A stretch of 64,000 bases of DNA, taken from the NCBI GenBank assembly GCA_004843165.1, contig CP039459.1:124001-188000 (forward strand). The letters are read 5' to 3'. Shown here one piece after another: positions 51,566-60,063 of the stretch (position 1 is its first letter; each line of letters opens with the position of its first letter). The notes beneath the pieces were generated by a model. The model was not told the DNA's origin. It did no database searches and was given only the letters and a program-made list of their open reading frames with translations. The DNA is from Acetobacteraceae bacterium (GTDB taxonomy: Bacteria; Pseudomonadota; Alphaproteobacteria; Acetobacterales; Acetobacteraceae). The translations under genes and the position numbers were made by a program.

Positions 51566-52105
51566 TCAGCGATTTTTTAAACGATCTCTAAACATTTTTC
51601 TTGCTTTTGCCACTTTTGGCGCAACGACAGCAGAACAATATTGATTTTCTGGATTTCGGGCGAAATAATCTTCGTGACTTTCGTCCGCTGGCCAAAAAAC
51701 AGTTTCATCTTCAATCGCTGTCACAATGGGATTTTCCCACAATTTCTCAGCCTCTAATGTTCTAATAAGTTTTTTGGCAACTTCTTGCTGAGTGTTATTC
51801 CCAAAAATAACAGAACGGTATTGGGTGCCGATATCATCGCCCTGGCGGTTTAACTGTGTTGGGTCATGAATGGTAAAGAAAATCCCAATTAAATCCTCAT
51901 CCGTAATTTTTTTAGGATCATAAACAACTTTTACGACCTCAGTATGACCTGTTGTGCCTGTATAGACCTCTTTATAAGAAGGATTTTCCAATTTCCCCCC
52001 AGCAAAACCTGACTGAACAGATTGAACACCCTGCAAATCTTTTAAGATGGCTTCAGCACACCAAAAGCAGCCTGCACCTAGCAAAATAGAAGGTAAATCT
52101 GACAT
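51566..52105 (-). CDS. msrA: peptide methionine (S)-S-oxide reductase MsrA
   Basis: A 179-residue MsrA that repairs oxidised methionine. The catalytic GCFWC lies near residue 12, followed by GFAGGKLENPSYKEVYTGTTGHTEVVKVVYDP and DPTQLNRQGDDIGTQYRSVIF. A recycling Cys is near the C-terminus (NQYCS). I start at ATG 52105, which gives the usual short lead before GCFWC; an ATG 17 codons earlier is unlikely. Confidence 0.95.
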   Translation of the reverse strand: MSDLPSILLGAGCFWCAEAILKDLQGVQSVQSGFAGGKLENPSYKEVYTGTTGHTEVVKVVYDPKKITDEDLIGIFFTIHDPTQLNRQGDDIGTQYRSVIFGNNTQQEVAKKLIRTLEAEKLWENPIVTAIEDETVFWPADESHEDYFARNPENQYCSAVVAPKVAKARKMFRDRLKNR

Positions 52106-52279
52106 ATTAAATATCTTTCTTGTATAATTTTTTTTCAATTTCCAAATAGAAAACATTTCTTATATTTTATCAAAGAGCCCATTTTACAATGGTGAAAAAG
52201 AAATATTCATTTTTTATAAAAAATGTTACGGATTTCATTTATGCTGAAACTTTCTTAACCTCTTAATTCTTTTGTACTT

Positions 52280-52831
52280 ATGAAAAAATATATTGCCCCT
52301 GCCCTGATTTCGTACGGATTTTTGGTATTTTTTCCCCAAAATGCGTCAGCGCAAAGCGCTACAAAAGAACAGAATAATTTTTTTACAGACATCTCTTCCC
52401 CACCTTGGGAAGCTATTCACCATTCTGACGCAAAAACACATATTATCAATGCCTGCGCTGCACGTGTGAGTTCCTCCCCCTACCGTCTGGTTTTTGGTGG
52501 AAGTAAAACAGGCGTTGAAATGTGGATTTCTAATGATGAATGGTCTTTACCCAGATCTTTTGAAGATTCCATTTCTCTGAAAATTGGCGATTTCACCTTT
52601 AAAGGGATGGGATATTACTATGCCAAAAACCGTATTTTTTTACGTCCTTCTCATCAAGAAATGCTTCATATTTTAGAGGCCGTTGAAAAAGGCGGCGTTG
52701 CTAAAATAGACATTAAAAATGATGAAAATTTTAATATTCCCCTCTCTCATGGACGACATGTTTTAAAATATTTTAGAAAATGCGTCACCTCGATGGCCTT
52801 TGCTGATCTCACAAAAGAAAAACACCGCTAA
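52280..52831 (+). CDS. small secreted protein, unknown function
   Basis: A 183-residue protein with a signal peptide (ending ASAQS, about residue 25). The mature part is beta-rich with a Cys near 60 and another near 169 (possible disulfide), and SLKIGDFTFKGMGYYYAK in the middle. Layout, LKIGD and the late Cys match the protein at 4256-4771. Not recognised further. It is a single gene, convergent with proA through a strong shared hairpin. Confidence 0.6.
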   Translation: MKKYIAPALISYGFLVFFPQNASAQSATKEQNNFFTDISSPPWEAIHHSDAKTHIINACAARVSSSPYRLVFGGSKTGVEMWISNDEWSLPRSFEDSISLKIGDFTFKGMGYYYAKNRIFLRPSHQEMLHILEAVEKGGVAKIDIKNDENFNIPLSHGRHVLKYFRKCVTSMAFADLTKEKHR

Positions 52832-52875
52832 AAGCAAAAGGCTGAACACAAATTTATGTTCAGCCTTTTGCTTTT
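52830..52875. terminator. strong bidirectional terminator
   Basis: AAAAGCAAAAGGCTGAACA and TGTTCAGCCTTTTGCTTTT form a perfect 19-bp stem over an 8-base loop, with T-runs on both sides (TTTTTT on plus). It serves the secreted-protein gene and the convergent proA gene, whose stop lies at its edge. Confidence 0.9.
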
Positions 52876-54144
52876 TTACGGACGGGAAAGATAATCCCCC
52901 ACAGCAATCCATTTATATGTTGTCAGCGCCTCTAAACCCATCGGCCCTCTTGCATGAAGTTTTTGCGTGCTAACAGCTACCTCTGCACCAAGACCAAATT
53001 GGGCACCATCAGAAAAACGGGTACTGGCATTAACATAGATAGCGGCAGAATCAACTTCCTGCATAAAACGCTCCGCATTGCGAATAGATTGCGTTAAAAT
53101 AGCATCCGAATGCTGGGTGCCATAATGACGGATATGCGCCAAAGCCTGATCGAAATCATCCACAATTTTAACATTTAAATCCAGAGAAAGAGATTCCTCT
53201 GAATATGATTTTTCAGTAACAGGCACTGTTTTAGCAGATGTCTTTTGGAAAAAATTTTCTGCATTTTCATCTAAATGCAAAGTCACTCCGCACTTTTCCA
53301 TTTTTTCGGCCAAAAGCGGTGCGAATTGTTCAGCAATCTCTCGATGAATCAATAAGGTTTCAAGTGAATTACAGGCACTTGGACGCTGAATTTTTGCATT
53401 TTCGATAATGGGCAACGATTTTTCAAGATCAGCCGTTTCATCCATATAAATATGACACACCCCAATCCCGCCCGTAATCACAGGAATTGTAGATTGCTCA
53501 CGGCATAATTTATGCAAGCCTGCGCCGCCCCGTGGAATCAGCATATCCACATATTTATCAAGCTTTAGAAGCTCAGCAACTAATTTTCGATCCGGATTAT
53601 CAATCGCCTGCACAGCAGCAATAGGCAGGTTACTGGCCCTGAGTGCCTTTTGAATGACACTTACTGTTGCCGCATTTGTCCGGTAAGTTTCTTTACCGCC
53701 TCGCAAAATCACGGCATTACCTGTTTTTAAACATAGCGAAGCCACGTCAACTGTCACATTTGGACGTGCCTCGTAAATAACCCCAACAACACCAAGCGGC
53801 ACACGACGACGCTCTATTTTTAAACCTGAATCAAGATTCTGACCGTCAATAACCTCCCCAACAGGGTCTGCAAGATTACAAACCTGCCGAACATCCTTTG
53901 CGATACCGGAAAGCCGCTCCGGATTGAGACGCAGGCGGTCTTTTAAAGCCTCTGACAAACCATTTTGATCCGCATCTGCCATATCTTGCGCATTCGCCGC
54001 TAAAATTTCTTCTGCATTTTCCTCTAAAAAATCTGCAATAGCAGATAAAACCTTATTTTTAGCTTCGCTGCTTAGAGCTGAAAGTTGCCAAGAAGCTTCT
54101 TTTGCCGCTTTGCCCATCTCTTCTAAATTTATTACCTTAGACAT
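52876..54144 (-). CDS. proA: gamma-glutamyl phosphate reductase
   Basis: A 422-residue aldehyde-dehydrogenase-fold enzyme, the second step of proline synthesis. It has [53 protein letters not shown], and the catalytic Cys in [14 protein letters not shown], then [36 protein letters not shown] at the end. It lies 13 bases behind proB and is co-transcribed. Confidence 0.96.
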   Translation of the reverse strand: MSKVINLEEMGKAAKEASWQLSALSSEAKNKVLSAIADFLEENAEEILAANAQDMADADQNGLSEALKDRLRLNPERLSGIAKDVRQVCNLADPVGEVIDGQNLDSGLKIERRRVPLGVVGVIYEARPNVTVDVASLCLKTGNAVILRGGKETYRTNAATVSVIQKALRASNLPIAAVQAIDNPDRKLVAELLKLDKYVDMLIPRGGAGLHKLCREQSTIPVITGGIGVCHIYMDETADLEKSLPIIENAKIQRPSACNSLETLLIHREIAEQFAPLLAEKMEKCGVTLHLDENAENFFQKTSAKTVPVTEKSYSEESLSLDLNVKIVDDFDQALAHIRHYGTQHSDAILTQSIRNAERFMQEVDSAAIYVNASTRFSDGAQFGLGAEVAVSTQKLHARGPMGLEALTTYKWIAVGDYLSRP

Positions 54145-54157
54145 TGACAGCCTCTCC

Positions 54158-55264
54158 CTAGCTTATAATCATATCATCTCGATGAATGGCCACCTTGCCA
54201 TAATCATATCCGAGAATTTCTTTAATATCTTTCGAATGTTTACCTGCCACGCGCCTTAAGCCATCACTGGCATAACAGCTGATCCCGTGGGCAATATCTT
54301 TCCCTGAAGAGCTACGAATACGAACCACAACGCCTCTGGAAAAATCACCGTCAACCTTAGTAATTCCTTTCGGCAAGAGCGATTTTCCCTGTTTTAAAAT
54401 CGCCTCTAAAGCGCCATCATCAATAAAAATATCCCCGGCAGGCGGCGGGCCAAAAAGCCATCTCTTGCGACTTTCAACAGGCACTTTCGGAATATGGAAA
54501 CGTGTCCCGACAGAACGGCCGGCAACGACATCGCCGATGACCCCTGCCTTACTTCCTGCCGCAATGATGACCTCTGTACCGGCACGATTGGCAATCTGTG
54601 CGGCTTGGAGCTTTGTCATCATGCCGCCTGTTCCCAAGCCTGAAATGCTGTCTCCCGCCATTTCCCTTAATTTATCATCAACTTCATCAACTTCTTCAAT
54701 CAAGGTTGCGTCCGGATTTTTACGGGGATCAGCAGAAAATAGCCCTTCTTGATCTGTGAGAAGAAGGAGTTTGTCAGCATCAGCTAAAATCGCCACCAAA
54801 GAGGAAAGATTATCATTGTCCCCGACTTTAATTTCTTCCGTTGCGACCGCATCATTTTCATTAATAATCGGAATAATGCCATTATCAAGGAGCGCATCCA
54901 GCGTATCTCTCGCATTGAGAAAACGCTCACGATCCTCCATATCGGCACGAGTCAAAAGCATCTGCCCGATATTGATTCCGTAAATGGAAAATAATTTTTC
55001 CCAAAATCCCATCAAACGGATTTGCCCGACAGCAGCTAAAAGACGCTTAGTACCAAATCCTTTTTGGAAGCCTTGATCTTTCAGGGTTTCACGTCCTGCG
55101 GCAACACCTCCGGAGGTCACAATGACAATCCGATGCCCTGCTTTATGCAGCGGTGCGCATTCCCGAACAATTTCAAGAATATGGGCATGATTGAGACAAG
55201 AAGATCCGCCGGTCAAGACAGAAGTTCCTAATTTAATGACGAGAGTCTGCTTGCCGTTTTTCAT
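54158..55264 (-). CDS. proB: glutamate 5-kinase
   Basis: A 368-residue amino-acid kinase with a C-terminal PUA domain, the first and feedback-controlled step of proline synthesis. It shows [64 protein letters not shown], then the PUA region ([26 protein letters not shown]). I start at ATG 55264, with GGGGA a few bases upstream, in place of an ATG 16 codons further up. It is followed 13 bases on by proA. Confidence 0.95.
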   Translation of the reverse strand: MKNGKQTLVIKLGTSVLTGGSSCLNHAHILEIVRECAPLHKAGHRIVIVTSGGVAAGRETLKDQGFQKGFGTKRLLAAVGQIRLMGFWEKLFSIYGINIGQMLLTRADMEDRERFLNARDTLDALLDNGIIPIINENDAVATEEIKVGDNDNLSSLVAILADADKLLLLTDQEGLFSADPRKNPDATLIEEVDEVDDKLREMAGDSISGLGTGGMMTKLQAAQIANRAGTEVIIAAGSKAGVIGDVVAGRSVGTRFHIPKVPVESRKRWLFGPPPAGDIFIDDGALEAILKQGKSLLPKGITKVDGDFSRGVVVRIRSSSGKDIAHGISCYASDGLRRVAGKHSKDIKEILGYDYGKVAIHRDDMIIS

Positions 55265-55382
55265 ATTATCCCCAGAAAAGATGCTTTGTTTTTTAAAAGA
55301 GAATCTGGGCATAACATAGCGGATTTTTCTGATTTAAAAAACATCCGCTAAAAGCAAAATCATTTGATTTTATAAGGAAAAA

Positions 55383-55457
55383 TGGTGGACGCAACAGGGA
55401 TTGAACCTGTGACCCCTGCCGTGTGAAGGCAGTGCTCTACCGCTGAGCTATGCGTCC
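55383..55457 (-). tRNA. tRNA-Val(CAC)
   Basis: Acceptor GGACGCA pairs with TGCGTCC, then A and encoded CCA. The anticodon loop TTCACAC gives CAC. D-arm TAGCTCAGCGGTAGAGCA and T-loop GGTTCAATCC are intact. 75 nt. Confidence 0.95.
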
Positions 55458-55537
55458 TCATCTCGATCTTTTTTTAAGAGAGAATTTATAGGTTGCTTTT
55501 ATCAGTTGAATACCGAAAAAAGCAAGCGCTTTTTCCA

Positions 55538-55576
55538 TAAAAAGAGGCGACATCCGAAGATATCGCCCCTCTTTTT
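55538..55576. terminator. hairpin after the S46 peptidase gene
   Basis: AAAAAGAGG and CCTCTTTTT, with an inner CGA/TCG pair, form a stem with small bulges and T-runs on either strand. On the minus strand it lies 24 bases past the peptidase stop. Confidence 0.6.
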
Positions 55577-55599
55577 GAAATCAAGTTTCTGAAAACGGG

Positions 55600-57723
55600 T
55601 TATTGCTTTCCATTTTCAAGTTCTTTGACAAGGCGCTCCTCGCCATAGACTTTACTTAAAGCCTCCGTGATCGCCCCAGTATCGACGGAAACCGCACGAT
55701 TGACCTTACCATCATAATAGTAATCGCCAACCAAGCCCTCTAAATTCCCATCAAAGATCAAGCCGACGGCATTGCCGTTTTTATCAATCAAGGGTGAACC
55801 TGAATTTCCACCAATAATGTCGTTGGTCGAAACCAAATTTACCGGCACATTGCCACTCAAATGCGATTTTGCTTTCACCCAAGATTCCGGCAGTTTATAA
55901 GGTTCCTCGCCTGTCGCATGGGTATATAGACCTGAAATATGCGTAAAGGCCGGCACTTCTTTACCCTGCGCATTTATCCAGCCTTGGACTTTCCCATAAG
56001 AAAGACGTGGCGAGAAAGTGGCATCCGGATAGAGATTATCTTCTTTTTTCAAAGCTTTTGCCTGTGCAAAACGTGCCTTTCCGATAATTTCCCCGACTTT
56101 CCGTGAAGGAATTTCGATCTTATTCCGGGATTGCGTTTTAAACGCATGATAAGCAGGATAAATTCGCCGTGCATACGCAATCAAAGGATCTTTTGAAGAC
56201 TCAATCGCCTTTTGTCCGCCTTCATAAAGCGCCCGGCGCATTTTCGCATCGCCAAGTTTTGTTCCTGAAATGAGATTTTTTGCCAATTTATCAGGATTAT
56301 CCTTCCCCAATAAAAGCTGTGGCAGATCTGCATTTGGCCCTAAAAGCTGACGCCCATAGGTTAAATCCAAAGCGAGATTAGCTGTTTCAAATTCAGGATA
56401 GAAAGGTTTCTGTGCGAGCAAATTCGCCTCTAAAACCGGTAATTCACTATCATGGAAACCTGCCTCACGTTCCGCATCCGGTTTTGCACGTTGTGCTGCA
56501 CTTTCCACCAAAGAGAGTGCCTCATGCAAAGCCCCGCTTCTTGTCGTTATAGCCCAAATAAAAATCTCATCACCGGATTTTGCCTGTTCCGCGATAATCT
56601 CTTTAATCTTATCGAAAGGCTTACCGTAGGCTTTGACACGCTCCGGCGAAGCCGCAATCCATTTTTGAAGATCTGCATCCTCTTTGGCACGCCCCGCGAC
56701 AAATTTCTCATCAATCAGAGCATTTCTTGTACCGCTAATGGCTTTAAGAGAATTTAAGATAAAGAATAAATTATCTTGAGACTGAACACGATGTTCTGCA
56801 CTCTCATTCCCATATTGCCACAACATGCCCTGTTTTAAATTAAGATAATTTAACAAACGTGGATTATTCACATCACGCTCATATTTTAATTGATCGGCGC
56901 TATATTCACGTTGTGTATGACCGGGATTGCCGGAAGTGAAGAGAAGGTCACCTGTCTTTGGCCCTTTTGGATCAAATTTAAGATATTCCGTGTGTACAGG
57001 CTTGCCATTCTCATAGGCCCGCAGGAAGGAGTAATCGAGATCATATCGTGGGAAGGTGAAATTATCGGGATCTCCACCAAAATTCGCAATGGCCTGCTCT
57101 GGGGAAGTCACCAAGCGAATATCATTATAACGGCGGTAACGATAAAGCGCTGTCTGGCCGCCATGATAAAGCGTCACAACATCACAGCGCCATTTTTCCT
57201 TTTCACCGCCAACACAGGCTTTGGTTGCCTCGGCCTTATAGGCTTCAAGCGCCTTATTATAGGCATCCCCTTCTTTGCCCTTCGTGATTTCAGCAACTTT
57301 ATCTGAAATATCGGTGATTTGATCCAGACGATCGACTTCCAAAGCAGGACATTGGCGCTCATCAGCATTCTTTTTCGCAGAAAAACCGTCCGTGAAATAA
57401 TCATGCTTTTTATCAGAAATATCACCTAAGCACGGCACAGCACAATGATGATTTGTCATCACCAGCCCATCACCGGAGACAAAAGAGGCAGAACAGCCAA
57501 TCGAAAGACGGGCAGAAGATTTCGTTAAATGGTCAATCCATGCCTTATCGGGGGAAAAGCCATACTGCGCCTTTAACTGAGCAAAGGGCAAATGGTCGAA
57601 TGTCCACATCCCCTCCTCGGCATGTACTGTGCCAAAAGCGCCTAAGAGACCAGTAGATAGAAAAGACGCCCCTAAAAGCGTTGTAAGAAAGCGCCGTTTT
57701 AAAGGAACGGAGATAAACGACAT
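55600..57723 (-). CDS. S46 family dipeptidyl-peptidase (DPP7-like)
   Basis: A 707-residue exported serine exopeptidase (signal peptide to about residue 35). The chymotrypsin-like halves are visible: MWTFDHLPFAQLKAQYGF at the mature start, the His block MTNHHCAVPC near residue 90, GGDPDNFTFPRYDLDYSFLRAYENGKP near 215-240, and the Ser block GGNSGSPLIDKNGNAVGLIFDGNLEGL near 640. The residue in FDxN that sets P1 preference is Gly, as in DPP7 (hydrophobic P1), not Arg as in DPP11. It would release dipeptides from peptides in the periplasm. It is a single gene with its own terminator. Confidence 0.92.
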   Translation of the reverse strand: MSFISVPLKRRFLTTLLGASFLSTGLLGAFGTVHAEEGMWTFDHLPFAQLKAQYGFSPDKAWIDHLTKSSARLSIGCSASFVSGDGLVMTNHHCAVPCLGDISDKKHDYFTDGFSAKKNADERQCPALEVDRLDQITDISDKVAEITKGKEGDAYNKALEAYKAEATKACVGGEKEKWRCDVVTLYHGGQTALYRYRRYNDIRLVTSPEQAIANFGGDPDNFTFPRYDLDYSFLRAYENGKPVHTEYLKFDPKGPKTGDLLFTSGNPGHTQREYSADQLKYERDVNNPRLLNYLNLKQGMLWQYGNESAEHRVQSQDNLFFILNSLKAISGTRNALIDEKFVAGRAKEDADLQKWIAASPERVKAYGKPFDKIKEIIAEQAKSGDEIFIWAITTRSGALHEALSLVESAAQRAKPDAEREAGFHDSELPVLEANLLAQKPFYPEFETANLALDLTYGRQLLGPNADLPQLLLGKDNPDKLAKNLISGTKLGDAKMRRALYEGGQKAIESSKDPLIAYARRIYPAYHAFKTQSRNKIEIPSRKVGEIIGKARFAQAKALKKEDNLYPDATFSPRLSYGKVQGWINAQGKEVPAFTHISGLYTHATGEEPYKLPESWVKAKSHLSGNVPVNLVSTNDIIGGNSGSPLIDKNGNAVGLIFDGNLEGLVGDYYYDGKVNRAVSVDTGAITEALSKVYGEERLVKELENGKQ

Positions 57724-57814
57724 CTAATTTCCCCTCATAATAGAATCGTAATCATAAATATAGCTTACGCCCAGCGTTACAGATAATTTTAATGAGGGGA
57801 AGGAAATGGCTCAA

Positions 57815-58741
57815 TTATTTTTGAAAAAGATTATTAAAATGCCAAGCAAGATATTCTTTTTGTTTTGAATTCAGCGACTTTCTCAATTTATGTGGCAAAT
57901 GGAAGTTTAATTTATCCCTATCTGCTTGCTCAAGACTTGGGGAAATTTTCATATTACCCTCATCTGAAAAGGTTATCAGACCTTTATCAAACAAAGCATC
58001 CAAATCTGCTCTCAAGAGCAAACCATTATTTACATCATTATGTTCGCCTGGGTTACACTTTGAATGTGGCTTAATATGAGAAGCACGTAAAACTTCCCTT
58101 TTAAAGATGCCTGAAACAGCACACGCATTATCCCAAACTTTTTCTAAATCTTCTCGGTACTTAGCTTGCCCTCTTCTTACTTTAATAAGAGCTTCTTTAA
58201 AGATCGAAACCTCTTTAGTAGATAACTGATTTAAACAATCATGATCTTCTTCAGTTAAACATTTATCTTCAAAAAAATCATCTTGGCTAGATATGCTGTT
58301 TTTAGGATTTTTATTAAAAGAAATATTCTCTTTTAACTCCCAAAATTTTCTTGGTTTTGTCCTTTTACTTTTTGATAAATCAACGCCTATTCTCTTACAA
58401 AATTCTCCATACCTTTTTTCCATCTCTAAATCTGGTGTACAGTCTTTTTTGAAGATTTTTGAAATTCTTTTGGTCGTTACTCCACCATCTCCGCGCACAT
58501 CAGGATTATACAGTTCAGGGAAATGCTCCCTAATAGAGTTAGGCTTACCATTACGATAATAACCTACAAACCTTGATGGAGAGAAAAAATCTAATCCATC
58601 AATTTTTATTACCACAAAATTTTCACCACTTTTAATTGCTTTCTTCGCTCGATCATTTTCTTTTAAATCTGATAATGATCTAAATAAAGATTCAATATTC
58701 TTAATCAATTGCTCTTCTTTTTCTATCAATTCTAAAGACAC
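57815..58741 (-). CDS. HNH endonuclease (HNH_2 type)
   Basis: A protein of about 308 residues whose C-terminal half carries an HNH_2 (PF13391-like) domain: VWDNACAVSGIFKREVLRASHIKPHSKCNPGEHNDVNNGLLLRADLDALFDKGLITFSDEG. The ASHIKP His and the following Asn/His residues are kept. Such proteins are often restriction-like or defence-linked nucleases. The N-terminal half (charged helices, GYYRNGKPNS, GDGGVTTKR) is not recognised. I prefer GTG 58741 with AAGGAA 8 bases upstream; a GTG at 58813 would add 24 residues. AT-rich relative to its neighbours. Confidence 0.75.
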   Translation of the reverse strand: MSLELIEKEEQLIKNIESLFRSLSDLKENDRAKKAIKSGENFVVIKIDGLDFFSPSRFVGYYRNGKPNSIREHFPELYNPDVRGDGGVTTKRISKIFKKDCTPDLEMEKRYGEFCKRIGVDLSKSKRTKPRKFWELKENISFNKNPKNSISSQDDFFEDKCLTEEDHDCLNQLSTKEVSIFKEALIKVRRGQAKYREDLEKVWDNACAVSGIFKREVLRASHIKPHSKCNPGEHNDVNNGLLLRADLDALFDKGLITFSDEGNMKISPSLEQADRDKLNFHLPHKLRKSLNSKQKEYLAWHFNNLFQK

Positions 58742-58840
58742 AATAAAGATTTCCTTAATGTTTAGGCCTACATGTTTACTTAAGAGAGAATTAGTGTATG
58801 TATTCGCTCTCACCTGTTTTTTTAATCATTCAATGTAAAA

Positions 58841-59575
58841 TCAATAGAATGTAAGATCAATAGTCAGCGTATGGCCATACTCTGTCACAGGCACACCATT
58901 TTTAACGCTTGGCTGGTATCTTGCACGAGCCAAGAAATCCATCGCACTAACAATAAACTCTGGTCCCCCTATATGTGAAACAATTTTACAATTTTCAGTT
59001 TTCCCAGAAGGTAAAATATCACAAGAAGCCACAACCTTACCCTCACGGTTATTATCTTCTGCATTTAGAGGATATTCTGGATCAGCACCATTGATTGGCA
59101 CAGCACCTGCGGCGCGATCATTTAATTTTTTAGTAGGTGGTGAACCTTTTGTAGGTTAGTAGCCTCTTTCTTGCATGAAACAAACTTTAAATAGCGCCAG
59201 CGTGAGAATTCTTTATCCACTGCTCCTGATATAAAGGCACAAGTGTTTTTGTACTCGCCCTCATCTTGATTTATCCATTTTGTTGTTATCTTGATTTTAC
59301 CCCAGGGCAATTGCCTTCCCTTAAAAGGCTTTGTACTCTCTACTATGGGAGAATAAGAAATATTTACGAGTTTCCATCCAACGCCAAGATTTATATTCCT
59401 ATTAACAAAAGAAGATTTCTTTAATTTTTTACTAAAGTTATCAAACAAACTTGAATAAATAGAATTCTCTGACATTTCGTCAGGTGAAACTTCCTGCACG
59501 TATGCATGTACGTAAAACGGCGTAAAAAGCTCTAAGCTTTGCTAATAAATAAAAATATACTTTAAATTTTTTCAT
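58841..59575 (-). pseudogene. exported TonB C-terminal-domain protein broken by two frameshifts
   Basis: ATG 59575 overlaps the previous gene's stop as ATGA and begins a signal peptide (MKKFKVYFYLLAKL), but that frame closes at a TGA about 30 codons on. A +1 shift near 59535 restores a good continuation (ELFTPFYVHAYVQEVSPDE), which runs to a TAA at 59122. A second shift near CAAAAGG (about 59146) restores KGSPPTKKL and then a TonB C-terminal-like domain (YPLNAEDNNREGKVVASCDILPSGKTENCKIV ... RYQPSVKNGVPV) ending 58841. So one gene of about 245 codons appears to have two indels. Sequencing errors cannot be excluded. Confidence 0.6.
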
Positions 59576-60036
59576 TTTATTTCCGATTTATTTTTGCAAA
59601 TTGATTTTAAGCTATCAGCTGGTAATTGCTTTAAGGCATCCTGAAGTTTTTTCTTCATTATTGTTGGCGCATCAGAAGCATTAATATGCGTCTCAATCAG
59701 CATTTGAATCTGTGAAACATCAAATTTAATAGAAATCACATTTAATTCAGCGCTTAATCCACCATCTTCTGAAAGATAATCAATGCCTTTTGGAGTAAGC
59801 TCGGCATAGCCACCAAATAGAAACTTTCCATCATTGGCTCTGTGCATCTCTACCTCAATGAGAGAATTTTCTTTTAAATAATACAGATTAGCGCAAATGG
59901 TATCCCCATCCATATCCAAAGCTTCAAATAATTTACTTCCGTATAGAGGCTGATACTGATAGCGATGTAAAAAATTTAAGATTTCCATCCATTTATTACG
60001 AGATATAACAGGATTTATTGCTTCATCTTTTAACAT
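59572..60036 (-). CDS. winged-helix-like protein, unknown function
   Basis: A 154-residue protein. The N-terminal 90 residues look like a winged helix (KWMEILNFLHRYQYQPLYGSKLFEALDMDGDTICANLYYLKENSLIEVEMH ... AELTPKGIDYLSEDGG), as in small regulators or phage-type proteins. The C-terminal part is helical (LIETHINASDAPTIMKKKLQDALKQLPADSLKSIC). AGGGA lies before the ATG. Its TGA overlaps the ATG of the broken TonB gene, so the two were one operon. Function is not known. Confidence 0.6.
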   Translation of the reverse strand: MLKDEAINPVISRNKWMEILNFLHRYQYQPLYGSKLFEALDMDGDTICANLYYLKENSLIEVEMHRANDGKFLFGGYAELTPKGIDYLSEDGGLSAELNVISIKFDVSQIQMLIETHINASDAPTIMKKKLQDALKQLPADSLKSICKNKSEIK

Positions 60037-60063
60037 TTTAAAATCCCTACAATGAAATTCACT

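Noticed and set aside
58841-59575. Programmed ribosomal frameshifting in the TonB-domain gene
   Set aside because: There are two shifts with no clear slippery heptamer plus downstream structure, in an AT-rich patch with other signs of decay; mutation is simpler.
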